Notes: generated by a model from the sequence alone, not told the origin. Counted from the stretch's first letter, positions 1 through 12,365 are shown. The stretch: 64,000 nt of DNA from Antedon bifida (GCA_963402885.1 OY727096.1:29245820-29309819); one strand, 5' to 3'. A program made the numbers and translations.

Positions 1-1110
1 TATTTCAAATTAATATTGGTAAGATAGGCCTAAATATTTTGGCACACATGCCGTTTCTTACGTTCAAAATCTGGTGGATTAACATATAAAAAAAAGAAAT
101 AAATTCAGACTTTGAGCAAGTCTAACTCAGTACTTTTAAACTAAGTATTCAAATATTACCTCCACATTAAGTCCTAGTTCCTAAGTCATCTCAAAATCGA
201 AAGCTCTCTAATATCGTAAATCATAAGGTATCATTTTCTTTCAAATGTCTACGTGCAATATTAATAACAATTTAACACGGCAACATTCGCCAAGTAGACC
301 TAGTCTGTAAATTATCTTCCTCATTATTGTTTTTTTATGTCTATAAAGCATTTACTTGTAGATAAATAGGCCTGTATCTGAAATATAAGCGGAACTTATC
401 TTTAGTAATCTAGATCAAGAAAGTACTAAGGGCCTATTATCAATAACCTAAGAAGGAAGGAATGCATATGAACGTGATAAATCACTACAAATTGTAATTA
501 TTCCGGCAGTATGTGGGTTGCACTGTTATCTGATTCTCGTAAGTATATATTCTCGTAGTTTGTCACCTTACTAAAACCTTCCAAAATTCTCGTAATAATA
601 GAATGGAAAGTAAACAAAGGTAATATAAGTATATAAAGGTAAGTAACAAGGAAAATAATATTTGGAAAGGTTCTTGAGACACATCACAAGTTCTGGAAAT
701 ATTATCTATTGAAAACTTGTTTAAATTACATAAACTCTTAGTAGGATTTAAGGTGTTGAAGGGTTACTGTCCACGTTCTTTCAATGAGTATATTAAAACT
801 AGTGAAAGATGTCCGGGTATGAATTCGAAAGGCAATACTTTTCATAATTCTGTAGGTTGTTTTCTTCCTTATACTATGAGAGCAAATACCAATTTCGATA
901 TTTTTAAAAGGCTGCTCAATTTGTTGTTTTATGTATAGTTTTATTTGTGTTACAATTGTTTAATTTTCTTGTATATAAGGTTTTATTTTACTTATATTGT
1001 ACAGTACTATGGAGTGAGTGCAAAATATGTTTGGGCTAAATTCTCACTCCTATTAATCATTGGTGACCGAATAACCATTATTAATATTGAGCTAGCTCTT
1101 TGTCTGTTTT
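1..1110. other. AT-rich intergenic stretch, no gene seen
   Basis: No convincing coding frame is visible. Two AGGCCT motifs occur near 26 and 368. An ATG-less frame at 717-938 has no recognisable protein features. Confidence 0.5.
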
Positions 1111-1111
1111 C

Positions 1112-1303
1112 AGTCGCGTGGACGCGACTCAATAGTTCACCGGTCGGTCGGTCTGTCTGTCGGTCCGGTATCACTATGCGTTTTATCGCTTTTCTGTACT
1201 TTTTGAACTGTTTTGATGTACAGAAAAGTTTTAAAGTACATTACTTTTTGAAAGTTCATTTTTTTCTGAGAGCACGCGACTTATGGCTGTTGGCCTTGTT
1301 CTT
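1112..1303 (+). repeat. MITE-like element with AGTCGCGTG ends and a GGTC-type microsatellite core
   Basis: The left end reads AGTCGCGTG followed shortly by ACGCGACT. A (GGTC/TGTC)n core follows, and the right end reads GAGCACGCGACTTATGG followed by GGCCTTGTT. Related copies lie at 26258-26381 and 39659-39752 (inverted), and at 41032-41133 and 42037-42138. This copy carries about 80 bp of extra sequence between core and right end. An open frame across it (945-1337) is incidental. The shared ends and core make this a dispersed non-autonomous element; its transposase family is unknown. Confidence 0.6.
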
Positions 1304-2163
1304 GTTTAGTTTCACACTCTTGAAGACAATGATTTGAACCACGTTGAAGTGATTTGTATTTTGTTTGTATTTTTTTTATTTTCTTGTTGACCAGAAGTCA
1401 TTATCACTCGTTTCAATATTATACTTTGCAACACAAATAATAATAGACACTAAAAGTATACTAATCTCATTTTATGACTACAAGTACATAACGTATACGT
1501 GTCAATAAATTCAATATCATCACTTAAAATTACTTTCTTTTGACTAATGTTTTATGCATGTTTTCTTTGTTTATTCAAAACCAGTTTTAATTACCGTTTT
1601 AATAATAGTACAATAATCTTCAACAATCACATATTAATTAAGAGAGTCTTGAAATTGCTACATCTTGCTAATGTACTCCTTTCCTATATTTAAGCTCATC
1701 AAAATACTATTATAACAATATATATTATTCCATAACCATCCAATTGTCAATTTACAGAAAATATTAGTTTTTTTTCTTAAAAAATGCTACATCTTTTTTT
1801 CTTTAGACATCCATCAGATATTTGATAGATTCTCCAATTAGCAATAGCCCAATTAGCCAGAAATAATACAAAGTTAATTTGAATATTATAAACAGGTTGT
1901 TATACTAATTGTTCCATGGAGACATGTACGCTTATTGCTGCCTGGATCGTCATAAGTTAACTTGATAATTTATTTATTATCTGTATTTAATAATTTAAAG
2001 TTCACGTTTATATAATATGGCCAAATTCCGTCATGACAGACGATAACCTCAGGTCCAAAATATTATTTAACTAAGCTAAGTACTTCTCTGCTACGGATGA
2101 GTTCTGTTGGGTTCATTTATTTGTTAACATTTTATAAACATCTGCAATAGGTTTTATTATTAA

Positions 2164-2324
2164 AACATGCCGATTGATCTTTGCCGTTCTTGGCATCTCT
2201 GGTAATGGTATTGTGGTAGCAGTATACCTAAAGAAGCACCTAATACGTAACTCTGCGTCTTATTTTATCGTCTGCCTTGCAGCAGCCGATCTCATTTCAT
2301 CAGTTGCTATGATACCGATCCCGC
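2164..2324 (+). pseudogene. Partial duplicate of the downstream GPCR coding exon (TM1-TM2)
   Basis: These 161 bp match 3360-3520 of the intact receptor with three substitutions. They correspond to residues 38-90, covering TM1 with its Gly-Asn motif and TM2 with the LAAAD motif. All three differences are synonymous (Leu CTG/TTG, Val GTA/GTG, Ser TCG/TCT). Similarity stops abruptly on both sides without splice signals, and the frame soon ends. It is either a short segmental copy of the exon or what is left of a second receptor gene. Confidence 0.8.
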
Positions 2325-2347
2325 ACGTTTACAATCTTTGTAATGAA

Positions 2348-2464
2348 GCTCTGTCTACAAACTAGTTTGACAAAAAAAGGTGTGATGTGCCCAAATATGG
2401 TAAGTCATCGTGTCTATATACGGGCATATTTTTTGCACATAACGTTTGATAGTGTAGACAGAGC
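2348..2464. repeat. Short inverted-repeat MITE (GCTCTGTCTAC ends)
   Basis: The left end GCTCTGTCTAC is followed by AAACTAGTTTGAC. The right end reads GTTTGATAGTGTAGACAGAGC with its last bases complementary to the left end. A relative with the same right-hand sequence lies at 33405-33535, and related TCTACAC...AAAC fragments occur near 39903-40040. It has no coding capacity and is probably a non-autonomous DNA transposon. Confidence 0.55.
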
Positions 2465-2912
2465 GTTGGACTCCCGGTTAGGCTTGTCAGCAGAATTAGT
2501 GTTTCTAGAGTCTGTGATGTTACTCTATACGATTTCATATTCAAAATCTTTACCCTGTTTAAGATGTTACACGCGGGCATATTACCTGATAAATAATTAA
2601 AATAAATAAATAATAATACAATACATTAATGCAATGTATTAATATGTTGTACTTTACATCCTTCGTATATTTGTATGATTCCTGGTGAGACAGGTACGTG
2701 CACGCCCATATGTTAATTAGGTTGGCTCAAATGAGACTTACGTAGTCATAATTTTTCAACAACGTGTGCTATATATGCTACAATACCAGATACGTGATCC
2801 TAATTACATGGTTCGCTAAACGTCCATTACCATAGATTATTATTAAACCATTGGACAGGAAAATATGTAGTCATTTTGATATGATTTATTTCTGTTTTCT
2901 TTTGAATTGCAG

Positions 2913-3000
2913 AACAAATCCTGTGCCAATGGTGACGAGTGAGCTACATCTAGTTGATCCAGTCGCCGCTTCTTTCATGCTATTCAATCCGGAAATCGTT
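2913..3000 (+). other. Possible 5' non-coding exon of the GPCR gene
   Basis: A pyrimidine-rich tract ending TTGAATTGCAG precedes this 88-nt stretch, and GTGAGTATAG follows it. These are good acceptor and donor signals. It has no long open frame, so it would be an untranslated exon spliced to an acceptor before 3250, for example CACAACAG at 3220. Splice-site inspection is the only support. Confidence 0.3.
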
Positions 3001-3249
3001 GTGAGTATAGAGTATTTTGAAACGGAGTAAATCACTCGTGTTCTTCTCTGCATACATATCCGACGATGTATCCAGCCAAAGAAAACTTACAAGGATTATG
3101 TTCATTATATCTTTTATGAGGTAGTGTATATAACAGATTGACGTGAAACCAATCAATCAAAACGTTCGTATGCCGTATGAAGGAAGCTTACCTAATTACG
3201 AAGACGGACCTGCACAACAGACGTATAGTATAGCTAAAAAGTAATTATT

Positions 3250-4320
3250 ATGGCTGTTACATATTCTATGACAGATTATTTGAATCTCACTACACCTGAT
3301 TCTGACCCATGTATACCTCGATCAGATGAGATTAAGAAAAACTTTTGGGATTGGGAGACAACATGCCGACTGATCTTTGCCGTTCTTGGCATCTCTGGTA
3401 ATGGTATTGTAGTAGCAGTATACCTAAAGAAGCACCTAATACGTAACTCTGCGTCGTATTTTATCGTCTGCCTTGCAGCAGCCGATCTCATTTCATCAGT
3501 TGCTATGATACCGATCCCGCGTAAAGATTACGTTGAAAATACGACAATGGGAAATTTATATTGCAAGGTAATCTTTTCATCCTTACTGCTGTGGGTATCT
3601 GTTTTTGCTTCCGTATTGCTTTTAACTGTTTTAACTGTTGATCGATATGTTGCAGTAATCCATCCAACAAAATATAAATATATATTTAAATTAACCAGAT
3701 TGAAATACATAGTACTGGCCGTATGTTTATTCTCCTTCGTATTTTATACATACAGTATATACATTACCGATGTTATAGACTGTAAATGCCAAATCAAGTG
3801 GCCTAACGAAGTGTTCCGAATTTTTATTGGTGTATGTTTGTTCATGTTACAGTATTTTTTACCCGTGTGTATTATGGTGGTTGTAAATTTGAAGATCATC
3901 TATAATTTAAAAAACCAAGCCGACAATCTGATGAGACGTAACACGTCATCTAGAAACCCTGGAGTTTCGCTGATGAGAGCTAGACGAAAAATGATACGGA
4001 TGGTCATTATAGTCGTTGTTATTTTTATTATATGCTGGACTCCTGATCAGGTGTTGCATTTCGCTTACATACTCGATCTGGTAGAGGAAGAATATCTTTA
4101 CTCAGCTACATACCAGGGTTTTGTCCTGATGGCGTACGCCAACTCGTGTGCTAATCCGATAATATACATGTTTGTAAATGAGCAGTTAAGAAATGGAGTA
4201 AAAGGCTGTCTTCCATACAAACTTCGACAGCTTCTGAACATTGAAACGGATAGTTTCCATGGCTCGTCGGTTAACTGTAAAAAAACAGATAAAGAACCTG
4301 GATATGAGACAGTATGTTGA
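3250..4320 (+). CDS. Class A (rhodopsin-family) G protein-coupled receptor, peptide-receptor-like
   Basis: This is an intact 356-residue single-exon frame with seven hydrophobic segments. The N-terminus has an N-linked site (Asn12-Leu-Thr). Class A landmarks are all present: Gly50-Asn51 in TM1, the LAAAD motif (Asp79) in TM2, Cys105 before TM3 pairing with an ECL2 cysteine (178 or 180), Asp131-Arg-Tyr at the end of TM3, CWTP (262-265) in TM6, and NPIIY (302-306) in TM7. Cys320 could be palmitoylated. The general look is of a neuropeptide-type receptor that signals through G proteins at the plasma membrane. The ligand cannot be assigned, and I do not force a named orthology. It is paralogous to the receptor at 28859-29854: the DRYVAVIHP/DRYVHVVHP region and the Lys-Trp before TM5 align. 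Met1 is the first in-frame ATG, and an AATAAA lies at 4721. Confidence 0.93.
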   Translation: MAVTYSMTDYLNLTTPDSDPCIPRSDEIKKNFWDWETTCRLIFAVLGISGNGIVVAVYLKKHLIRNSASYFIVCLAAADLISSVAMIPIPRKDYVENTTMGNLYCKVIFSSLLLWVSVFASVLLLTVLTVDRYVAVIHPTKYKYIFKLTRLKYIVLAVCLFSFVFYTYSIYITDVIDCKCQIKWPNEVFRIFIGVCLFMLQYFLPVCIMVVVNLKIIYNLKNQADNLMRRNTSSRNPGVSLMRARRKMIRMVIIVVVIFIICWTPDQVLHFAYILDLVEEEYLYSATYQGFVLMAYANSCANPIIYMFVNEQLRNGVKGCLPYKLRQLLNIETDSFHGSSVNCKKTDKEPGYETVC

Positions 4321-4720
4321 CATGCTTAAAACGAGTTAACGTCAAGTACTAACGCGTTTTCTCCACATTTTAAACAATCCATGAGACTGTACTGCAATTA
4401 TCGCACACCTTTGCACTATATTACAATGTATTACAGCTATCGCGTTAACATTATATAGGAACGCGTTTCCTTCACACAATACCAAGTCATGAACAAGCTT
4501 ACAAAAACTAATGTACATATATCTTCTACGTTTAGCGATAAGTTAACAGATTATGAACAATGACACAGTTGTTATCCTTATATATTTTTACTGCATATAA
4601 ATCAGACACAACTCTATGTTAATTGTGGTTTTAGGTATAGTTTTATGTTAACATTGTGTTAGCACATGTACAAACATATATCTAGGCCTACATATGAAAA
4701 CTGAGTATGACTGGATTACA

Positions 4721-4730
4721 AATAAATAAA
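4721..4730 (+). promoter_or_regulatory. Candidate polyadenylation signal for the GPCR gene
   Basis: AATAAATAAA lies about 400 nt after the receptor stop codon. It is the first clear AATAAA downstream on this strand. Confidence 0.4.
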
Positions 4731-5097
4731 GCTGTTGCCCACAACACCACGTGTTTATGATGTATGCAGTATTACACTCACTATACAGATGCAAAATCAG
4801 AAACAGTAAATATCGTCTGAATTTGATTTAGAGAACCGGTCAATACTATTCTTGCATACAGTATACCAGACTCAACCCTGTAATCACAGTGGACGACGGA
4901 TAGAGCATAATGGATTGTAACTAGCGCCATCACAACAGCATACAATTGACATGACGCAACATTATCTTATCTTGAAAAAACTTGTTATGCTACAGTTTTA
5001 AATTGTCTTCATTGTGCACCTGGCACCCGATATCTAGAAACAATCGTTTAGACAACGTGAGTGCCATTAATTAAAACATTTGATTTGTTTGCTTTCA

Positions 5098-5320
5098 TCT
5101 TTCCTTTATCAGACAGATCGTTCAGTGTCGCTGGTCCGAAACTTTAGAATCGCTTGCCGAACAAAGTGAGGAATTGAGAGTTTCCCGTCGCATCTTAAAA
5201 ATTATCTTTTATCCAAAACGCTTGAGTATTTCTTTTCCTATTATTTTGTTGTACAGCGCCATTGGATGTGTATTTCTGAGGGATAACAATTGTATTAATA
5301 ACAACAATAATAACATAAAA
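5098..5320 (+). pseudogene. 3' end of a LINE (CR1/L2-type ORF2 tail), 5' truncated
   Basis: Translation from about 5111 gives a peptide containing SDRSFSVAGPKL, then NRLPNKVRN and SFPSHLKNYLL, with two in-frame stops. This matches the characteristic C-terminal end of CR1/L2/Jockey-like LINE ORF2 proteins (FSVAGPKLWNSLP...). The following untranslated part has TACAGCGCCATTGG and an ATAACAACAATAATAAC tail. Only the last part of the element is present, as expected from incomplete reverse transcription. It is not functional. Confidence 0.65.
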
Positions 5321-5699
5321 CTACTTTCAAAGAATTTCTGATTTATTTTACATCCCTGATGTGCATTGTATATCAACAATCGTCGCCAACAGCAACCACT
5401 AGAGAGCATAATACAATACAGCATGTTATTCTTCTTTCATAAATTGTCTTATTTGAATAACATTAATCTTACTTTATAATAGGCCTACATGTTTTATATA
5501 TAATGATAATAAGGTTAATCAATTTTCAATTTTAATTGTTTGAATTATACTACATGTGCAATTCAATTTACGTATCTGTATGATCTATGCCTAAGGGTAA
5601 TTGAATGTTATCGGTGTTTTTATTATTATTACTTTTCCTATCGTTTGTATTTAATCCTTTGTGTAGGTATTTTGTATTTACCCAAAACATTACATTACA

Positions 5700-8315
5700 T
5701 AAATCATCATCATCGTCATCAACACCATCATCATCATCATCATCACCATCAACAATATCACCATCACTATTATTATAATTATATTTATATTATATTATCA
5801 ACATCGTCATAATAATAGTCATCATCGTTCATCATCATAATTATTATTATGATCATCATCATCATTACCATCAACAATATCACCATCAACATCGTCATAA
5901 TAATAATAATCATCATCGTTCATAATCATAATTATCATCATCATCATCATCATCTTCCTAATCGTCATCGTCGTCATCATCTTATAATATCATCCTCATT
6001 GTCATCATCATCAAATATAGTTAATTTAGCATTATCTGGCATGATATTCACTAAAATATTGAAAGAACCATTGCCATCGTCATCATCAACACTATCATTT
6101 TTAACATTATCATCATCATCATTATCATCACCATCGCCATTATCATCATCATTATCAATATCATCGTCGTCCTCGTCGTTATCATCAACGCTACCATCAA
6201 CGCCATCGTCATAATTATCATAATCATCATAAAAAATAGTTAACTCCACGTTCCCTGCCACCATATATTCATTAACAAAATTGAAAAAATAATTCATTTT
6301 TCAAATATCATAATCATCGTCATCATTATCATTATCATCTTTATTAACAATCATCATCGTCATTATTATCAACACCATGCTCATCATTATCTACTGTACA
6401 TAATCACTATCGTCATTATCATCATTATCATCACCATCATCATCACCATCATCGTCATCATCATTATCAATATCATCGTCGTCCTCGTCGTTATCATCAA
6501 CGCTACCATCAACGCCATCGTCATAATTATCATAATCATTATAAAAAATAGTTAATTCCACGTTCCGTGCCACCATATATTCATTAAAAAAATTGAAATA
6601 ATAATTTAATTCTCAAATATCATAATCATCGTCATCATCATTATCATCTTCATTAACAATCATCATCGTCATTATTATCAACACCATGCTCATCATTATC
6701 TACTGTACATAATCACCATCGTCATCATCATCATCATCATCATCATTATCATCATCAACATCATCATCATCTTTATCATCATCATGAACAACAAACACCA
6801 TCATCATCATCTACTGTACATCATCATCACTATCGTCGTCATCATAATTATCATCATCATAAACAAAATAGTAAATTTCACGTTCCCTGCCATCATATAT
6901 TAAGTAAACATTGAAAGAACAATTCAGTTTTCAAAGATCATTATCATCAACACAATCACCATCATCATCGTCATCGTCATTATCATCATTATCATCATTA
7001 TTATCATCGTCATCATCGTCAACACAATCATCACCATCGTCATTATCATCAACACTATCATCATCATCGTCATTGACGATATCACCCTCAACATCATCAT
7101 TATCATCATCATCATCAACACCAACATCATTGCCATCGTCATTATCATCATCTACTGTACATCGTTACCATCGTCATTATCATCATCCACTGTACATCAT
7201 CACCTTCGTCATTATTATCATCTACTGCATCATCACCTTCGTCATTATCATCATTCACTGTACATCATCACCTTCGTCATTATTATCATCTACTGCATCA
7301 TCACCTTCGTCATTATCATCATCTACTGTACATCCTCACCTTCGTCATTATCATCATCTACTGTACATCATCACCTTCGTCATTATCATCATCTACTGTA
7401 CATCATCACCTTCGTCATTATTATCATCTACTGTACATCATCACCTTCGTCATTATCATCATCTACTGTACATCATCACCTTCGTCATTATCATCATCTA
7501 CTGCATCATCACCTTCGTCATTATCATCATCTACTGTACATCATCACCTTCGTCATTATCATCATCTACTGTACATCATCACCTTCGTCATTATCATCAT
7601 CTACTGTACATCATCACCTTCGTCATTATTATCATCTACTGCATCATCACCTTCGTCATTATCATCATCTACTGTACATCCTCACCTTCGTCATTATCAT
7701 CATCTACTGTACATCATCACCTTCGTCATTATCATCATCTACTGTACATCATCACCTTCGTCATTATTATCATCTACTGTACATCATCACCTTCGTCATT
7801 ATCATCATCTACTGTACATCCTCACCTTCGTCATTATCATCATCTACTGTACATCATCACCTTCGTCATTATCATCATCTACTGTACATCATCACCTTCG
7901 TCATTATTATCATCTACTGTACATCATCACCTTCGTCATTATCATCATCTACTGTACATCATCACCTTCGTCATTATCATAATTATCATCATCATTATCA
8001 AACATAGTTATTTCCACGTTCTCTGTCATCATATTATATTCAGTAAAAAAAGTATTGAACCATTCAAGTTTGCAAGATCATCGTCATCATCACCATCATC
8101 ACCATCACTATTATCAATGTCGTCATCATTGTCGTCATCATCAACAACATCAATGTCACCATCAACAACACCACCACCATCATCACAATCGTCATCATCA
8201 CCACCATCACTATTATCAATGTCGTCATCATCGTCGTCGTCATCTTCAACAACAACAAATTCACCATCATCAACAACACCATCATCATTATTATCATCAA
8301 CAACAACATTGATAA
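5700..8315. repeat. 2.6-kb CAT/ATC-rich satellite with higher-order structure
   Basis: The tract is dominated by CAT/ATC triplets. About five copies of a non-triplet spacer, roughly 40-55 bp and containing CACGTTCCCTGCCACCAT-like sequence, separate blocks near 6008, 6230, 6543, 6865 and 8003. One block of about 140 bp is duplicated at 6148-6290 and 6465-6600. Every frame crossing it is open over long stretches because the triplet lacks stops in most frames. The resulting poly-Ser, poly-His, poly-Ile or poly-Asp frames (such as 6911-8491) should not be called genes. Confidence 0.9.
7143..7975. repeat. 35-bp minisatellite inside the CAT satellite
   Basis: More than twenty near-identical units read CATCATCACCTTCGTCATTA followed by TCATCATCTACTGTA. 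The unit length is 35 bp, with 33-bp variants that lack a TA (CTACTGCATC instead of CTACTGTACATC) and CAT/CCT variants. The regular interspersion of 35- and 33-bp forms points to larger blocks being copied by unequal exchange. Confidence 0.85.
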
Positions 8316-8329
8316 TAACCCTATTTTTC

Positions 8330-10540
8330 GAAAGCAGTGAAGAAGAACGAACGTCTGAAATAATCCCAGTTTTTCGTAAATTCACCAGAATTTACTCTCT
8401 TTTATGTAAATCTAAGGAAAAAATATTTAGACGGAACAATCAATATGCTCCTTCAAATTGTTGTTTACAAACAGTTACGTTACGATTGTAAGTCATTAAA
8501 TATTAGTAAAACTCCATCCACTGTGACGTATGGGCTTTTACATTGTCATTGGGCTTTCTCATGTACAGACTATATCGCGGTAGTTACAATATAAAAACAA
8601 AATTATGTTTACATAATTGTCAGGTTTTATAAAAAATGAATTCGTCCTTGCTTCGTCGGTTGGTACAAAGGTGACTCGTTGTTGTTGAGTCAAATTCTAT
8701 CTGACATTTTTGTTAAAGGTTGTCTAGTTGTATTTTGCTTTGAGTTCCATTTAAGAAATGCAATTTTAACATATTTGGAAAAAAAATGGTCGAATGTGTT
8801 TAGTCTGGTCTTATTTTCCGGTTCAGACGTTTCTTTAGTATGATAAAACAAAAATAATGGTCCAAGGCAGTCATCTTATTCACGGTTTTTAGATGATAAA
8901 TATGAAATACAAGGCTACGCTGTCTAATATAGATTAATATAGGCCTATAAATATATATTTTTTTCAGCTTTGCCTTGACAATTTTATCTATACTGTATAC
9001 CCGTAACGACCATGGTTTCAAACGGAAGCGTTAATAAGAAAAAATGCAGGGTATCGATAAAAAAAAAAAACTTCCTATGGCTATGTAAGTGTCGTTAAAA
9101 CATCAATCAAAAATCTACGTAATGAGAATAGATGGCACGAATGCTTGCAATGTACTAGCACTTCCATTAGTGTTTGCGTTTAAAGGTGTTTTCCATCTCA
9201 CATAATACAATTTAATTTGTTGTAGATTGTGGGTTAAAAGTCTTGTTAATTTCTAGATTTTTTATTAACTTCCTAACCTGATATGTTGTTTATTATATAA
9301 AGTATAAATCATTGTTATTATTCAAAACTTCGTATCTCAACAATTTACAGGACAAAATATCATTTGATTTTTATGATAGATTATTCTTATTTTCTCCATG
9401 TTTGAATAGAAAATAGAAATGCAGCATCATGTAGGCCTACTGTAGTTGACGTGTTATGCCTAAATACACCGGTGTTAAATAAGGCTAACAATGAGTAAGC
9501 ATTTCCCAGGAGTAAAATTGAAACTACAAAGATATTAATAAACACAATCCCGACTCTAATACAACAAACAAGTTCATACAATGATACAACACAATGAGCT
9601 GGAAACGATAAACAAGAATGTAGGCCTAAAAAATTCTTGACGTAAGCGGCGCCATTTACATTAAATACACGTAACAACAACAAGGAAGTTTATTTACTAA
9701 CGGAATGTAGAATTATTTTCCGATTACTGTACTCTTATGGAATCGTGTAGCTTGTGTTTATACGGTTCATCTGTAACATAATATTATATTATAATTACAC
9801 TAATGTGTTCACATGCTAGCCTCCGTCGTGAGAAATGGCTGGCCTGGTTGGAGACAACTTTAGGCCTATATAACTGCCGGCCCGAAGCTCGAGTTTGTGT
9901 AGGCCCATACCAAAACACTTTAAAGGAACTGAATGGAATAGTTTTAATAGAGGAGGGGTATGTTTAAAACTGTTGTATAATGATTGATACTGTTATGTTA
10001 TCGTGGTTTGCAATGTGAGACATAGGCCTAACAGTGCTTTGATCTCAGCCGCATGGATAATGTTCTCACATTATTCAAAACCTATGAGATTTCAGCGCTA
10101 CTGCAATTTTGCACCTACTGAAATGATCTTTGGAACTCTGTTCAGACCAGGGCAATCAGCGATTGAAATACGGAGTAGGTGCGAAAGTGCAGACTATTTA
10201 AAGTAAATTGTGCAATGTATATCATCTCTAAACTGAATATCGTTTATCGTATCTTCCATAAGATCCATACCATTATGATTCATCAACAGGTTTTGACTTT
10301 ATGTATTTATTTGTCATATACTAAAGGTGAAGATATTTTGTTTAATAAATGTTTTGTGCTTTCAATGAAATTGTGATATGTTCTTTAATTATTAATGTTA
10401 TTTATTAATATCAGTTGTCACCTGTATAAATTGAGACTGTGAAAGGGCATCTTGTATTGTTACAAACAGGCACTTTACGTTTATTGTTTTTAAATCATCA
10501 TCATCATTCAGTTTTAATCATATACGTTGTCCTTATATTT
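8330..10540. other. Intergenic stretch, no gene recognised
   Basis: Sequence is AT-rich with several AGGCCT palindromes (near 8940, 9434, 9630, 9863, 10025). A hydrophobic 98-codon minus-strand frame at 9387-9683 shows no family signature. Nothing else stands out. Confidence 0.4.
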
Positions 10541-10542
10541 TC

Positions 10543-10897
10543 TTAAAGATATATTGTCCCCCTAAAAAATAATTTTTTAAATTGTTGTTGTTGAATATGC
10601 CATTTTAATATCACATAATAGTTATTCACTTTGACCAAAAACTTGATCCAAAAAAAAACCATTTTACACCAACAAAATGTAATTTAAAGCAAAATATACC
10701 TAAATTGTCTGGAAGACAATGGTTTTTGGTTGAAATTAACCATTTCTTTTGTCTTTTTATAAGTGAAATAATTATTTTTGATGATTTTTTTTCTACAGAA
10801 GTGAATAACCTTATTAAAACTGTAAAATTTCCTAATCAAAATCTGATTTTTATTAATCTTTATTTTTTCATGTTTTTGGGGGACAATACATCTTTAA
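10543..10897. mobile_element. piggyBac-type MITE with TTAA target duplication
   Basis: The element is bounded by TTAA on both sides (10543-10546 and 10894-10897). Its terminal inverted repeats are AGATATATTGTCCCCC (10547-10562) and GGGGGACAATACATCT (10878-10893), which differ at one position out of 16. The interior is about 315 bp and has no transposase. Recognisable relatives or ends occur at 43000-43066, 57440-57700 and 59510-59595. TTAA duplication is the hallmark of piggyBac-mobilised elements, so an autonomous relative is expected elsewhere in the genome. Confidence 0.8.
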
Positions 10898-11134
10898 GTA
10901 AGCCAACATCATCTGAAATTCTAGAGACAGTAAAATGTAACCTCGAATAAATAATACATTAAAAGTTAATGAATATAATAATAGATTACATCAACAGAGA
11001 ATATAAGCAATTACAAGAAAAATGAGACTACAATGGACAGCATAAATTTGACTGACTGTATTCAATTTATGGTAAACTCTGATTATGTAGAGCTTACGTG
11101 CATAATTAACCGTAACATCTCTCAAGCTTGATAA

Positions 11135-11374
11135 ATAATTTGACCAACCACGAGGCGATGGATACCCAAACTGTCGCTTGTGATTGGTCGTTTGCGCCTA
11201 CGTTTGAGTCGGAACCAAGATTATTGCAGGCCGATTTTTGGTTCCCGCTAGAGAGGCAACACAAGGATGTAGACGCAACGGAAGCGAGATGACCAATGAC
11301 AAGCGTAACAGTTTGAATAATTCATCTTTTTTGATTGGGCGTTGCGTTTCGTCCTAGTTGCGAACCAAGCTTTA
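11135..11374. repeat. MITE family with TTGGTTCCCACTAGGACGC-like ends, two adjacent copies
   Basis: Two adjacent copies share GGTTCCC...GACGCAAC and GACCAATC-ACAAGCGACAGTTTG blocks. One runs to GAGTCGGAACCAAG near 11220. The other runs from TTTTTGGTTCCCGCTAG near 11238 to GTTGCGAACCAAGCTT. Relatives occur at 16915-16952, 23435-23572, 30672-30793, 38083-38330 and 44210-44325. The inverted ends and lack of coding capacity indicate a non-autonomous DNA transposon. Confidence 0.6.
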
Positions 11375-12365
11375 CTTATGTGCATATAACAAACAAAAAA
11401 TAATTCTCAGTTACGAATACGCTATAGCTTTAAAAATCACGTGACTAGCGTTACAACTTACAACATCATGTTTAATAGTTATTTTCTATTTACAGTTCAA
11501 AGGCATTTTGAATACAAATCAACTGTTTTCACTATTAGATTAGTTTTTCTCTTGTATGGAAATTCCGACGTCGGGAAAACATCATTGATCATGTTAAATA
11601 ATAATACTAGCGAAATCACGTAGACAGCTGTGTTTACTGGTAATTCGATGATGCATTTGATAATGTAACAACAAAAAGTATTAGAATTGAATGTCTCGAT
11701 TGATTTCATATAAAGCCTTAATAATGGTTGACGACACAGCAGCTAATGCCCGCCAAAATGGCCTACATCTTCGTCGTTCGATTTACAGCTAGCCCTAAAT
11801 AACACAGTCGTCGCCAAATTCTACCATACAAATAGTTCGCGTTATATTAATCGTTTCCATTTTGGAAGAAAGGACAGAGTGATGTTATAAATAAAAACAA
11901 TGTAGAAATGCAATTATTGATTTGAAATAATATCCCACGTTATAGGATTTTCTGAAAAAAGATAGGCCTATACAAACAACCTTTCTTCATAGAAAGATAA
12001 GTTTCTAATTTTAATTCCTTCTCAAATGCTTATTTATCCCATTGATGTTGCTTAAAACATTCCATTTGTTATAAACTGATGCCAGTCAGCAGTTTTAGTT
12101 TTGTCTTTTTTTTTACTAGAGCTTGCTATATTTTTGCCCGGATGTGGATAATATTACATAATGTGGTTTGCGAATATAATATGGCATGCGCGAAATAAAA
12201 AAAAATACGTCTGCTGCGCTAAACACATATTTTGAAATACCTTGTTATATTGTGCAAATGGGCAAAATGTATCGACACTTTTATTTGTTGACAAAATTGG
12301 TTTCTATCATAGCCCGAATTTTTTTAGTAGGCCTATAGAGACATTTTTCTTTTTTCTTTTGTCAT

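Noticed and set aside
945-1337. 130-codon frame
   Set aside because: It crosses the AGTCGCGTG MITE and has no protein features.
5977-6297. Acidic minus-strand frame and similar Asp- or His-rich frames at 6391-6576, 8029-8385 and 8055-8312
   Set aside because: Low-complexity translations of the same triplet satellite.
6911-8491. 526-codon open frame
   Set aside because: It lies wholly in CAT/ATC satellite and encodes Ser/Ile/His runs; the frame is open because the triplet lacks stops.
9387-9683. 98-codon hydrophobic minus-strand frame resembling one or two membrane segments
   Set aside because: No receptor motifs, and hydrophobic frames are common in AT-rich sequence.
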